Positions 24,756-32,321 of a stretch of 64,000 bases of DNA are shown here, one piece after another; within the stretch, counting starts at the first letter, position 1, and the number at the start of each line of letters is the position of its first letter. The stretch is from JAUSIF01 sp036556265. GTDB lineage: Bacteria; Pseudomonadota; Alphaproteobacteria; Rhizobiales; Xanthobacteraceae. The stretch is taken from contig DATBJU010000091.1 of the NCBI GenBank assembly GCA_036556265.1, positions 6,244 to 70,243 of the forward strand, given 5' to 3'. The position numbers were made by a program, and so were the translations under genes. Under the pieces are notes generated by a model. The model ran no database searches. It was not told the DNA's origin and worked only from the letters and a program-made list of their open reading frames with translations.

Positions 24756-25484
24756 TCACCGCGCCTCAGCACTCGCGAGAAGTCGCAACGTACGTATCCT
24801 CCGCCGCAAAATCTCGTTGCGCATGGCGGCAACCAGCAAGGCCAGGAATAGTGCGCCAAACCCGGCGGCGGTGATCAGTAGCGGCGTAAGAATTGCCGGG
24901 TGAATCGTTGGTCCGCCCAGGCGAAACACCGATGCCGGCTGGTGCAGCGTGTTCCACCAATCGACGGAGAATTTGACAATTGGCACGTTGATGAAGCCGA
25001 CGAGCGTAAGGATCGCCACCGCACGTCCCGCCTGGCCAGGCTCGTCGATCGCCCGCCACAGGGCGAGAATTCCGAGATAAATCAGGAACAGTACGAGTAC
25101 CGACGTCAGCCGCGCGTCCCACACCCAGTAGGCGCCCCACATCGGTCGGCCCCACAACGCCCCCGTGAGGAGCGTCATCAGACAGAACGCCGCACCGATC
25201 GGCGCCGCCGACTTCGCCGCAACGTCTGCGAGCGGATGCCGCCACACGAGCGTGCCCAGTGCCGAAATCGCCATCAGCGTATAGATGCCGATTGCGAGCC
25301 ACGCGGACGGCACGTGGATGTACATGATCCGCATCGTCTCGCCCTGTTGGTAGTCGGCGGGCGCACGGAAACCCAGCACAAACCCGAGCGCAAGCAACAC
25401 AGCGGCCGCAAGCGCTAAAGCGGGCACCAACCAGCGCGCGAGCGCCGTGAAACGATGCGGATTGGCTAACTCGTAGAACGTCAT
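24756..25484 (-). CDS. ccmC: Haem exporter permease CcmC
   Basis: Membrane protein of cytochrome c maturation that handles haem for attachment to CcmE. 242 aa with six helices, periplasmic histidine HVPSAW, and the tryptophan-rich haem-binding segment WGRPMWGAYWVWDARLTS; second His in WWNTLHQPASV. Start ATG 25482-25484, 49 nt after ccmB. Confidence 0.96.
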   Translation of the reverse strand: MTFYELANPHRFTALARWLVPALALAAAVLLALGFVLGFRAPADYQQGETMRIMYIHVPSAWLAIGIYTLMAISALGTLVWRHPLADVAAKSAAPIGAAFCLMTLLTGALWGRPMWGAYWVWDARLTSVLVLFLIYLGILALWRAIDEPGQAGRAVAILTLVGFINVPIVKFSVDWWNTLHQPASVFRLGGPTIHPAILTPLLITAAGFGALFLALLVAAMRNEILRRRIRTLRLLASAEAR

Positions 25485-25533
25485 GGTGCGGGTTCTAGTC
25501 CTGCTGCATCGGCCCGGCAACGAGGTGTGCTGC

Positions 25534-26205
25534 TCAGTCGCGGATCTGGCGCAACACCGCGGCGGCCGCCACCGGCCCAAGGACAAGAAACGCAAGTGAC
25601 GTCGCCGCGATCAGCTTGAACGGCGTCCCGAATGGCAACGTTCCGCCCACGGCCGCGTTGGTGGCCGCTGCGCCAAAGATCAAGATCGGTACCGCAAACG
25701 GTAGCACCAGTACCGCGACGAGGAGCCCGCCGCGTGGCAGTGCAACGGCAAGCGCAGCGCCAACAAGGCCGAGAAACGTGAGCGCCGGCGTGCCGACAAG
25801 AAGTGTGAGCGTCACCGCGCCAAGTGCTTTCGCGTCGAGGCCGAGCAACAAGCCGAGCAACGGCGCCGCGACGACAAGCGGCAGTCCGGTGGCCACCCAG
25901 TGCGCCGCCGCCTTCGTAGCCGCGATCATCTCGAGCGGCTGCGGCGCAAGTAGAAGGAGATCGAGACTGCCGTCGTCATGGTCAGCCGAGAAAACCCGGT
26001 CGAGCCCGAGAAGGCTCGCGAGCAAAGCACCGATCCAGAGGACCGCCGGGCCGATGCGGCCAAGCAACGGGAGATCGGGGCCGACCGCGAACGGCACAAC
26101 TGTGACGATCGCCAGGAAGAACACGACCCCGGTTCCGGCCCCCCCGCCGACGCGAAAGGCGATCGTGAGATCGCGTACGAAGATCGCCCGAAGCGCGTGT
26201 GTCAT
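25534..26205 (-). CDS. ccmB: Haem exporter permease CcmB
   Basis: ABC-type membrane subunit of the CcmABCD complex. 223 aa, six hydrophobic helices, typical FVRDLTIAFRVGGG N-terminus, FSADHDDGSLDLLLLAP and FGTPFKLIAA near the end. Overlaps ccmA by 4 nt (ATGA). Confidence 0.95.
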   Translation of the reverse strand: MTHALRAIFVRDLTIAFRVGGGAGTGVVFFLAIVTVVPFAVGPDLPLLGRIGPAVLWIGALLASLLGLDRVFSADHDDGSLDLLLLAPQPLEMIAATKAAAHWVATGLPLVVAAPLLGLLLGLDAKALGAVTLTLLVGTPALTFLGLVGAALAVALPRGGLLVAVLVLPFAVPILIFGAAATNAAVGGTLPFGTPFKLIAATSLAFLVLGPVAAAAVLRQIRD

Positions 26206-26813
26206 GCGCCGCCTCCAGACGCGAGGCGAATTTCTTGTGCGCGCAGATGCGGCAGCAGAGTGTGGGTCGCCGCGACCAGGAGGCCCCCGTTTGCAAGATG
26301 CGTGGCGGTGAGTGCCGCAAATATCTCCTGTCCTTCGTTGTCGAGACCGGTGGTCGGCTCATCGAGAAGCCACAATGGACGCGATGCAACGAGCAGCCGC
26401 GCTAACGCGAGCCGTCGCCGCTGACCGGCCGAAAGCATCCGTGCGGGAAAACTCGCGAGCGGCGCGAGACCGAATCGCGCGAGCCCGCCCGCAACCGCAT
26501 CTCCCGCGCCACCGAGCAAATCGCAAACAAAGTAGAGGTTCTCCTCGGCGCTGAGGGATCCTTTCACGGCGTCAAGATGGCCGACGAAATGCGCGGCAAT
26601 ACCGACTTCACGATCGGCATCGATGCCGTCGAATGCAACCCGCCCCGCGGCCGGACGCAGCAACCCTGCGATCATCCGCAACAGGGACGTCTTGCCTGCG
26701 CCGTTCGGCCCGGTCACGAGCAGCGCCTCGCCAGCCGCCACCTGAAAGCTCAACCCTTGGAACAGCCGACGGCCGCCCCGGATGCACGCAAGTTCCTGCG
26801 CGAGAAGCCGCAT
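26202..26813 (-). CDS. ccmA: Haem exporter ATP-binding protein CcmA
   Basis: ATPase driving release of haem-loaded CcmE. 203 aa with Walker A GPNGAGKTS, signature LSAGQRRRLALARLL, Walker B WLLDEPTTGLD. ATG at 26811-26813 with GCGAGG 5-6 nt upstream matches the usual short N-terminus; an in-frame start at 26873 would add 20 residues. First gene of ccmABCDG; divergent from acnA. ccmE, ccmF and ccmH are not in the window. Confidence 0.94.
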   Translation of the reverse strand: MRLLAQELACIRGGRRLFQGLSFQVAAGEALLVTGPNGAGKTSLLRMIAGLLRPAAGRVAFDGIDADREVGIAAHFVGHLDAVKGSLSAEENLYFVCDLLGGAGDAVAGGLARFGLAPLASFPARMLSAGQRRRLALARLLVASRPLWLLDEPTTGLDNEGQEIFAALTATHLANGGLLVAATHTLLPHLRAQEIRLASGGGA

Positions 26814-26925
26814 CAAGACCTCGCCCCGGCTGCTTGCGCGTCCGGGCGCAGGAAAGCGAGCGCCGTCAGCCATTTGATCGGAACGCCCGGCATTGAACGC
26901 ACATCTGCCCCCGAAATCCGCCGCC

Positions 26926-26954
26926 GTGACCGCGGTTTTGATTCCCTCTATAAA
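26926..26954 (+). promoter_or_regulatory. Possible sigma-70-type promoter for acnA
   Basis: GTGACC, 17 nt, TATAAA, about 80 nt before the acnA GTG. The -10 box is good, the -35 matches 4 of 6. Located in the ccmA-acnA divergent spacer. Confidence 0.35.
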
Positions 26955-27034
26955 TCCGCATTCGCATACCGCGTCGGCTGAGTCGCCTGCCCGACGCGGG
27001 CTAAGTCATTCTGCGACCTTTGGGATTTACGACA

Positions 27035-29728
27035 GTGACCGCCCTCGACAGCTTCAAGTCGCGCAAGACCCTGCAAGTCGGATCCAAGAGCTACCAATAC
27101 TACAGCCTGAAGACAGCCGAAGAGCGCGGCCTCAAGGGCGCAGGGAAACTTCCCTTTTCCCTCAAGGTATTACTGGAAAACCTGATCCGTCACGAGGACG
27201 GCCGAACGGTCAAGAAGCAGGATATCAAGGCCGTCGTCGACTGGCTGAATCGGCGAAGAAGCGACCGCGAGATCGCCTTTCGCCCGGCGCGCGTGCTGAT
27301 GCAGGACTTCACGGGTGTGCCCGCCGTGGTCGACCTCGCGGCCCTGCGCGACGCGATGAAGACGCTGGGCGGCGACCCCAACAAGATCAATCCATTGGTG
27401 CCGGTCGATCTGGTCATCGACCACTCGGTGATCGTCGACTATTTCGGCGCCGGCAGCGCCTTCAAGCGCAACGTCGACATGGAATACAAGCGGAATGGCG
27501 AGCGCTACCGCTTCCTCAAGTGGGGCCAGGCGGCCTTCGACAATTTTCGGGTGGTGCCGCCGGGGACCGGAATCTGCCACCAAGTGAACCTCGAGTACCT
27601 CTCGCGTACGGTCTGGACCAAGAGCGAGAAGACGAAGAGCGGTGCCGTCGAGTTCGCCTTCCCCGACACACTCGTCGGCACCGACAGCCACACCACCATG
27701 GTGAATGGGCTTTCCGTGCTCGGCTGGGGTGTCGGCGGCATCGAGGCCGAGGCCGCAATGCTCGGTCAGCCGATCTCGATGCTCATTCCCGAGGTCGTCG
27801 GCTTCCGTCTCACCGGCAAGCTGCGCGAAGGCGTGACCGCGACGGATCTGGTCCTCACCGTGACGGAAATGCTGCGCAAGCACGGTGTCGTTGGCAAGTT
27901 CGTCGAGTTCTTCGGCGCCGGCGTGGGTTCGCTCTCCCTCGAAGACCGCGCGACCATCGGTAACATGGCGCCGGAGTACGGTGCGACGTGCGGATTCTTC
28001 CCGATCGACGATGAGACCTTGCGGTACCTGACCGACACCGGTCGGCCATCCGACCAGGTCGCGCTGGTTGCCGCCTACGCCAAGGCGCAAGGGCTGTTCC
28101 GCACCGCTGCCACGCCGGACCCCACATTCACCGACACGCTCTCGCTCGACTTGAAAGACGTTGAGCCGTCGCTCGCCGGCCCCAAGCGTCCGCAGGATCG
28201 CGTGCCGCTTTCGGGGGTGAAGGCGGGATTCGCCGATGCGCTCGACAAAGAGTTCCGCAAGAGCGCGGAGCTCACCCGCCGCTTCGACGTGAAAGGCAAG
28301 AAGTACGACCTCGGCCATGGCGACGTCGTGATCGCGGCCATCACATCCTGCACCAACACTTCGAATCCGAACGTGATGATCGCCGCCGGACTGCTTGCGC
28401 GCAAAGCGCGGCAGAAGGGCCTCAAGGTGAAGCCCTGGGTGAAGACGTCACTCGCACCTGGCTCCCAGGTGGTGGCCGAATATCTCAAGAAGGCGGGCCT
28501 TCAGAAGGACCTCGACGCGCTTGGCTTCAATCTCGTCGGCTTCGGCTGCACGACCTGCATCGGCAATTCAGGCCCGCTTCCCGACGCGATCTCGAAGACG
28601 GTGCAAGGCAACGACCTTGTTGCCGCCGCCGTGCTGTCCGGCAATCGCAATTTCGAAGGCCGCGTCAACGCGGACGTACGCGCGAACTACCTCGCATCGC
28701 CTCCGCTAGTCGTCGCCTACGCGCTTGCTGGCTCCATGCAAATCGACCTTGCAAACGAGCCGATCGGCAAGAGCGCCAACGGCCGCAAGGTCTTCCTCAA
28801 GGACATCTGGCCGAGTTCGAAGGAGATCGCGACGTTCGTCAGACGATCCCTTTCAAAGAAGCTGTTCCAGAAGAAGTACGCGGACGTTTTCAAAGGTGAC
28901 GCGCATTGGCGCAGCATCCGCGTACCGAAGGGCGACACGTATGCGTGGGATCCGAAATCCACGTATGTGCAGAACCCACCCTATTTCGTGCGTATGGGGA
29001 AACAGCCCGATGCTGTCGCCGATGTGGTGAACGCCCGCATCCTCGGGCTGTTCCTCGATTCCATCACCACCGACCACATTTCACCGGCCGGCTCGATCAA
29101 GGCTGCGTCGCCCGCGGGGAAGTACCTGATCGACCACGGCGTGAAGGTCCTCGATTTCAACCAGTACGGTACGCGACGCGGCAACCACGAAGTCATGATG
29201 CGCGGCACGTTCGCCAACATCCGCATCAAGAATCAGATGGTGCCTGGCGTCGAGGGCGGCGTGACCGTGCATTACCCGTCGGGCGAGCGGCTGTCGATCT
29301 ACGATGCCGCAATGCGCTACCGCACCGAGCGCGTGCCGCTCGTGGTCTTCGCCGGCAAGGAGTACGGAACCGGCTCCTCGCGCGATTGGGCGGCGAAGGG
29401 AACGAAGCTTCTTGGCGTTCGTGCCGTGATCGCGCAAAGCTTCGAACGAATTCACCGTTCAAATCTCGTCGGCATGGGCGTGGTGCCGCTCACCTTCGAG
29501 GAGGGCACCTCGTGGCAGACCCTCGGCCTCAAGGGTAACGAGTCCGTGACGATCCGCGGTCTCGCCGGCGAGTTGAAGCCGCGCCAGTCATTGATTGCGG
29601 AGATCGCGTTCCCTGACGGCAACGTGAGGCGCGTGTCGCTCACGTGCCGGATCGAGACGCTCGACGAACTCGATTACTTCCGGAACGGCGGCATCCTGCC
29701 CTACGTGCTGCGTCACCTCGCGGCCTGA
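27035..29728 (+). CDS. acnA: Aconitate hydratase A
   Basis: 4Fe-4S enzyme interconverting citrate and isocitrate in the TCA cycle. 897 aa. Conserved segments: RVLMQDFTGVPAVVDLAALRDAM, DSHTTMVNGLSVLGWGVGGIEAEA, cluster cysteines in SCTNTSNP and GFGCTTCIGNSGPLP, and C-terminal swivel GKEYGTGSSRDWAAKG. Start taken as GTG at 27035 (giving the usual TALDSFK... N-terminus); a TTG five codons earlier is also in frame. Divergent from the ccm operon. Confidence 0.97.
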   Translation: MTALDSFKSRKTLQVGSKSYQYYSLKTAEERGLKGAGKLPFSLKVLLENLIRHEDGRTVKKQDIKAVVDWLNRRRSDREIAFRPARVLMQDFTGVPAVVDLAALRDAMKTLGGDPNKINPLVPVDLVIDHSVIVDYFGAGSAFKRNVDMEYKRNGERYRFLKWGQAAFDNFRVVPPGTGICHQVNLEYLSRTVWTKSEKTKSGAVEFAFPDTLVGTDSHTTMVNGLSVLGWGVGGIEAEAAMLGQPISMLIPEVVGFRLTGKLREGVTATDLVLTVTEMLRKHGVVGKFVEFFGAGVGSLSLEDRATIGNMAPEYGATCGFFPIDDETLRYLTDTGRPSDQVALVAAYAKAQGLFRTAATPDPTFTDTLSLDLKDVEPSLAGPKRPQDRVPLSGVKAGFADALDKEFRKSAELTRRFDVKGKKYDLGHGDVVIAAITSCTNTSNPNVMIAAGLLARKARQKGLKVKPWVKTSLAPGSQVVAEYLKKAGLQKDLDALGFNLVGFGCTTCIGNSGPLPDAISKTVQGNDLVAAAVLSGNRNFEGRVNADVRANYLASPPLVVAYALAGSMQIDLANEPIGKSANGRKVFLKDIWPSSKEIATFVRRSLSKKLFQKKYADVFKGDAHWRSIRVPKGDTYAWDPKSTYVQNPPYFVRMGKQPDAVADVVNARILGLFLDSITTDHISPAGSIKAASPAGKYLIDHGVKVLDFNQYGTRRGNHEVMMRGTFANIRIKNQMVPGVEGGVTVHYPSGERLSIYDAAMRYRTERVPLVVFAGKEYGTGSSRDWAAKGTKLLGVRAVIAQSFERIHRSNLVGMGVVPLTFEEGTSWQTLGLKGNESVTIRGLAGELKPRQSLIAEIAFPDGNVRRVSLTCRIETLDELDYFRNGGILPYVLRHLAA

Positions 29729-29823
29729 AGGAAATGGCCGAAAAGACGCTGCTTTCACCCCGAATTGACTTGGCGGTGAAGGCGACCCGGCCCTATTCGT
29801 CTTCCGACTGGTTGGAGCGTTGC

Positions 29824-30549
29824 ATGCGGTTTTGGCCTAGCTTGATTTGCGTGCTCGCCGTCTTCGCCTTCACCGGCGGACCGGCGGCGGCCGGCGACGC
29901 GAAGGCCGTCGTGGAGCTGTTTACGAGCCAGGGTTGCTCGTCCTGTCCGCCCGCCGACAAGCTGCTCGGTGAGTTCGCGAAGGATGAACAGCTGATCGTG
30001 CTGAGCCTTGCGATCGACTACTGGGATTATCTCGGCTGGCGCGACACGCTCGCACTGCACGCCCACACCAATCGTCAGAAGGGCTACTCCGCCCATCGGG
30101 GGGACCGTCACGTCTATACGCCGCAGGTGGTGATCAACGGCGCCGTCGAGACAGTCGGCAGCAACCGTCATGCGATCGACCTCATCATTGGGAAAATCGA
30201 ATCCACGAACACGCTCTCGGTGCCGGTCGCGCTCACGCGCAACGGCGCCAATGTCGACATCGAGGTCGGTGCCGGCAGCGGCTCGGCGTCGATCTGGATG
30301 CTACCTGTAACGAAGCAGGCGCCGGTCACGATCGAGCGCGGCGAGAACCGCGGCAAGACAATCACATATCACAACGTCGTCCGTGGCTGGACGCGCGTCG
30401 GCGACTGGCGCGGCGCCCCGGTGCGCCTGTCGCTTGCGATCGCCGACATGGCCCAATCCGGAGCCGACATGGCGGCTGTTCTCGTGCAATCGGGAACGGT
30501 GGAAGCGCCGGGACCGATTCGCGGCGGCGCACTGATCGCGCTGCGATAG
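29824..30549 (+). CDS. Secreted DUF1223 protein, thioredoxin-like CSSC motif
   Basis: 241 aa. Signal peptide MRFWPSLICVLAVFAFTGGPAAA, then the DUF1223 hallmark VVELFTSQGCSSCPPADKLL (Cys38 and Cys41) and YTPQVVINGAVETVGSNR, which together suggest a thioredoxin-fold N-terminal half; the C-terminal half is a beta-rich domain. Physiological role of the family is unknown. GGAG lies 6 nt before the ATG. 95 nt downstream of acnA on the same strand; a hairpin follows at 30575. Confidence 0.88.
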   Translation: MRFWPSLICVLAVFAFTGGPAAAGDAKAVVELFTSQGCSSCPPADKLLGEFAKDEQLIVLSLAIDYWDYLGWRDTLALHAHTNRQKGYSAHRGDRHVYTPQVVINGAVETVGSNRHAIDLIIGKIESTNTLSVPVALTRNGANVDIEVGAGSGSASIWMLPVTKQAPVTIERGENRGKTITYHNVVRGWTRVGDWRGAPVRLSLAIADMAQSGADMAAVLVQSGTVEAPGPIRGGALIALR

Positions 30550-30574
30550 CCCGAGGCGGCACCCATACAAAGAT

Positions 30575-30595
30575 CGGGCCGGCAAAGCCGGCCCG
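30575..30595 (+). terminator. Hairpin after DUF1223 gene
   Basis: Perfect 9-bp stem CGGGCCGGC/GCCGGCCCG with an AAA loop, 26 nt after the stop codon. No T-run follows on the plus strand (AAAAGCATCTTGGGG), so it may be a weak or Rho-assisted terminator or an mRNA 3'-end stabiliser. Confidence 0.5.
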
Positions 30596-30634
30596 AAAAG
30601 CATCTTGGGGATTGAACCGTACGCGGAATCGTAA

Positions 30635-30644
30635 GGGTCGACCC
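30635..30644. promoter_or_regulatory. Palindrome GGGTCGACCC, left copy
   Basis: Perfect 10-bp palindrome, repeated as GGTCGACCC at 30694-30702. A possible paired operator upstream of the DUF2794 gene; no bound protein can be named. Confidence 0.25.
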
Positions 30645-30654
30645 ACGGAAGCCC

Positions 30655-30673
30655 GGGGGGCTGGGGGGCTGGG
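30655..30673 (+). other. Potential G-quadruplex run
   Basis: GGGGGG-CT-GGGGGG-CT-GGG gives at least four G3 tracts with short loops on the plus strand, flanked by the two GGTCGACC palindromes. Confidence 0.4.
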
Positions 30674-30693
30674 ATAAACCGGCGCTTCGCGCA

Positions 30694-30702
30694 GGTCGAC
30701 CC
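30694..30702. promoter_or_regulatory. Palindrome GGTCGACC(C), right copy
   Basis: Second copy of the box at 30635, 58 bp away (between five and six helical turns). Weak evidence for an operator pair. Confidence 0.25.
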
Positions 30703-30902
30703 GGAGGCTACGAATTAGAAAAATCTCCGACCGCTTGGGCGTGGCAGGGGCTGAATTCAGGCGAGATTATGATTTTTCCGGTGTCTTCCTAACGTCCCTG
30801 TGAAGCGCGCATTCTATTCCCTGAAAACATCAGGACTTGCTCGCGGCCGAGCCCAGCGCGATCATGACGTTGAGACGACGAAACGCGTGACAAGGAGGCG
30901 CC

Positions 30903-31265
30903 ATGAGCGAACTTGAACCGATAGCGTTTCCGGGGGGCGGCACGCGCAGGCGTCCCCAACCCCCCGGCCCAAGGGTCACCTTCGAACGTCGCGAGCTCGA
31001 CAGAATTCTCAATCTTTATGGCCGCAAGGTCGCGGCCGGCGAATGGCGCGACTACGCCATCCAGTTTCTCAGAGACCGAGCCGTGTTTTCGGTTTTCCGC
31101 CGCGCCGCGGAGACGCCGCTTTACCGCATCGTGAAAGATACAAGTCTGGCGCGTCGCCAAGGCGCGTTTGCGGTGGTCGCGGCCTCCGGACACGTGCTCA
31201 GGCGTGGTCACGATCTCGATCGCGTTTTGCGCACGCTCGAGCCAACGCTTCGCGTCGTCAATTGA
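30903..31265 (+). CDS. DUF2794 family protein
   Basis: 120-aa cytoplasmic protein of a family found in alphaproteobacteria. Core VTFERRELDRILNLYGRKVAAGEWRDYAIQFL...AVFSVFRRAAETPLYRI...LARRQGAFAVVAASGHVLRRGHDL is highly characteristic. Strong AAGGAGG site 6 nt before the ATG. Function unknown. Followed immediately by a hairpin at 31264-31285. Confidence 0.92.
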   Translation: MSELEPIAFPGGGTRRRPQPPGPRVTFERRELDRILNLYGRKVAAGEWRDYAIQFLRDRAVFSVFRRAAETPLYRIVKDTSLARRQGAFAVVAASGHVLRRGHDLDRVLRTLEPTLRVVN

Positions 31266-31285
31266 CGACCGCGAATGCGGTCGTC
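31264..31285. terminator. Stop-proximal hairpin of DUF2794 gene
   Basis: Perfect 9-bp stem GACGACCGC/GCGGTCGTC with GAAT loop, beginning inside the stop codon. First of three hairpins packed into 113 bp. No T-run follows. Confidence 0.4.
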
Positions 31286-31319
31286 ATCCCGGGCGAGCCG
31301 AAGGCGAGACCCGGGATCG
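31284..31319. repeat. Palindromic intergenic repeat (GTCATCCCGGG type)
   Basis: Outer arms ATCCCGGG/CCCGGGAT around GCGAGCCGAAGGCGAGAC. Matches the widespread rhizobial repeat beginning GTCATCCCGGGCGAGC (recalled, not searched). Only one clear copy in this window, different from the CCTCRTCCTGAGG family near ffh. Confidence 0.65.
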
Positions 31320-31350
31320 CATCGGGGCGCGCGGAACGTACGAAAAAGCA

Positions 31351-31376
31351 AAGGCCCCGGCGCGAGCCGGGGCCTT
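31351..31376. terminator. Bidirectional terminator between DUF2794 and BI-1 genes
   Basis: 11-bp perfect stem AAGGCCCCGGC/GCCGGGGCCTT with GCGA loop. On the minus strand it is followed by TGCTTTTTCG, making it a good terminator for the BI-1-like gene that ends at 31399; on the plus strand TGTCGTT follows. Confidence 0.75.
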
Positions 31377-31398
31377 GTCGTTCAGCGCCGCTGTGCCG

Positions 31399-32166
31399 TC
31401 ACTCCTGGCGATTGCCGAAGAGCTGCAGCAGAAACATGAACATGTTCAGGAAGTCGAGGTACAGGCGAAGCGCGCCCATCACCGCCTTGCGGCCGGCGAC
31501 GGTCCCGTCATCCGCCACGTAGTACATCTCCTTGATCTGCTGCGTGTCATAAGCGGTAAGCCCGGCGAACACGAGCACGCCGACCACCGAAATGATCCAC
31601 TGGAGCATCGACGAGACAAGAAAGATGTTCACGACCATCGCGATCAACAGCCCAATCACGCCCATCAGCAAGAAAGAGCGCATCGGCGAGAGATCGGTCT
31701 TGGTCGTATAGCCGTAGAGGCTCAGCGCCCCGAACGACGCGGCAGTGATGAAGAACACGCGGGTGATGCTCTGCCCGGTGAATACGAGGAAGATCACCGA
31801 CAGAGACAACCCGACCAGCGCAGCATAGACCCAAAACAAGGCCTGCGCAGCACCGACGCTCAGCCGATCGATCCGGAAGCTCAGGAAGAACACCAGCGCA
31901 AGCGGCGCGAAGATCACGACCCACTTCAGCGGACTCGCATAGAGCAGCTGCCCGATCTGGGTGAGCGCGCGTGCACCAGTCGCCGGGTCGACTGCGACGG
32001 CGGCCATGAACGTGCCAAGCGCGACCGCGCCGGTAATGGCGAGGCCGACGGTCATGTAGTTGTAGACCCTCAGCATGTAGGCCCGCAGGCCTTCGTCCAC
32101 CGCGACCCGGTCGCGAGCGACGGTCGTGCCGTAACGGGCTGCCGGATTGGGGTTGTATTCGGACAT
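31399..32166 (-). CDS. BAX inhibitor-1/YccA family membrane protein
   Basis: 255 aa with seven hydrophobic helices. N-terminal soluble stretch, then AYMLRVYNYMTVGLAITGAVALG, SVIFLVFTGQSITRVFFITAASFGALSLYGYTTKTDLSPM and the C-terminal GLTAYDTQQIKEMY...GALRLYLDFLNMFMFLLQLFG, all hallmarks of the Bax1-I family (YccA/YbhL/TMBIM-like calcium-leak or protease-modulating proteins). ATG at 32164-32166 with GAGAGAGG upstream. Own promoter candidate at 32237-32265. Confidence 0.93.
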   Translation of the reverse strand: MSEYNPNPAARYGTTVARDRVAVDEGLRAYMLRVYNYMTVGLAITGAVALGTFMAAVAVDPATGARALTQIGQLLYASPLKWVVIFAPLALVFFLSFRIDRLSVGAAQALFWVYAALVGLSLSVIFLVFTGQSITRVFFITAASFGALSLYGYTTKTDLSPMRSFLLMGVIGLLIAMVVNIFLVSSMLQWIISVVGVLVFAGLTAYDTQQIKEMYYVADDGTVAGRKAVMGALRLYLDFLNMFMFLLQLFGNRQE

Positions 32167-32236
32167 CTTTGGACCTCTCTCCTCCCTCAACGACCGCGGT
32201 CCCTTGCTAAGGGTGCGTATCGTGGGTTCGCCCGCA

Positions 32237-32265
32237 AATATGGTGATCACGGATTGTGGCAGCAA
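32237..32265 (-). promoter_or_regulatory. Possible sigma-70-type promoter for BI-1-like gene
   Basis: On the minus strand TTGCTG, 17 nt, CATATT; predicted start about 64 nt before the ATG. Placed in the spacer after ybbP. Confidence 0.4.
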
Positions 32266-32321
32266 GTGAATTCGCTGCAACCTTGCGTGAAGCGTAAATA
32301 CGGGGCTTTGTCAGGTCTAAT

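Larger units (their letters stand above)
30550..30902. other. 353-bp intergenic spacer with hairpin, G-runs and paired palindromes
   Basis: No gene found. It contains a terminator-like hairpin (30575-30595), two GGTCGACCC palindromic boxes 58 bp apart (30635-30644 and 30694-30702), and a G-rich run between them (30655-30673). The 3' end carries the AAGGAGG ribosome site of the DUF2794 gene. No convincing sigma-70 promoter was found. Confidence 0.6.

Noticed and set aside
27170..28318. 382-codon minus-strand frame inside acnA
   Set aside because: Antisense of aconitase; the coding strand has all cluster cysteines and motifs.
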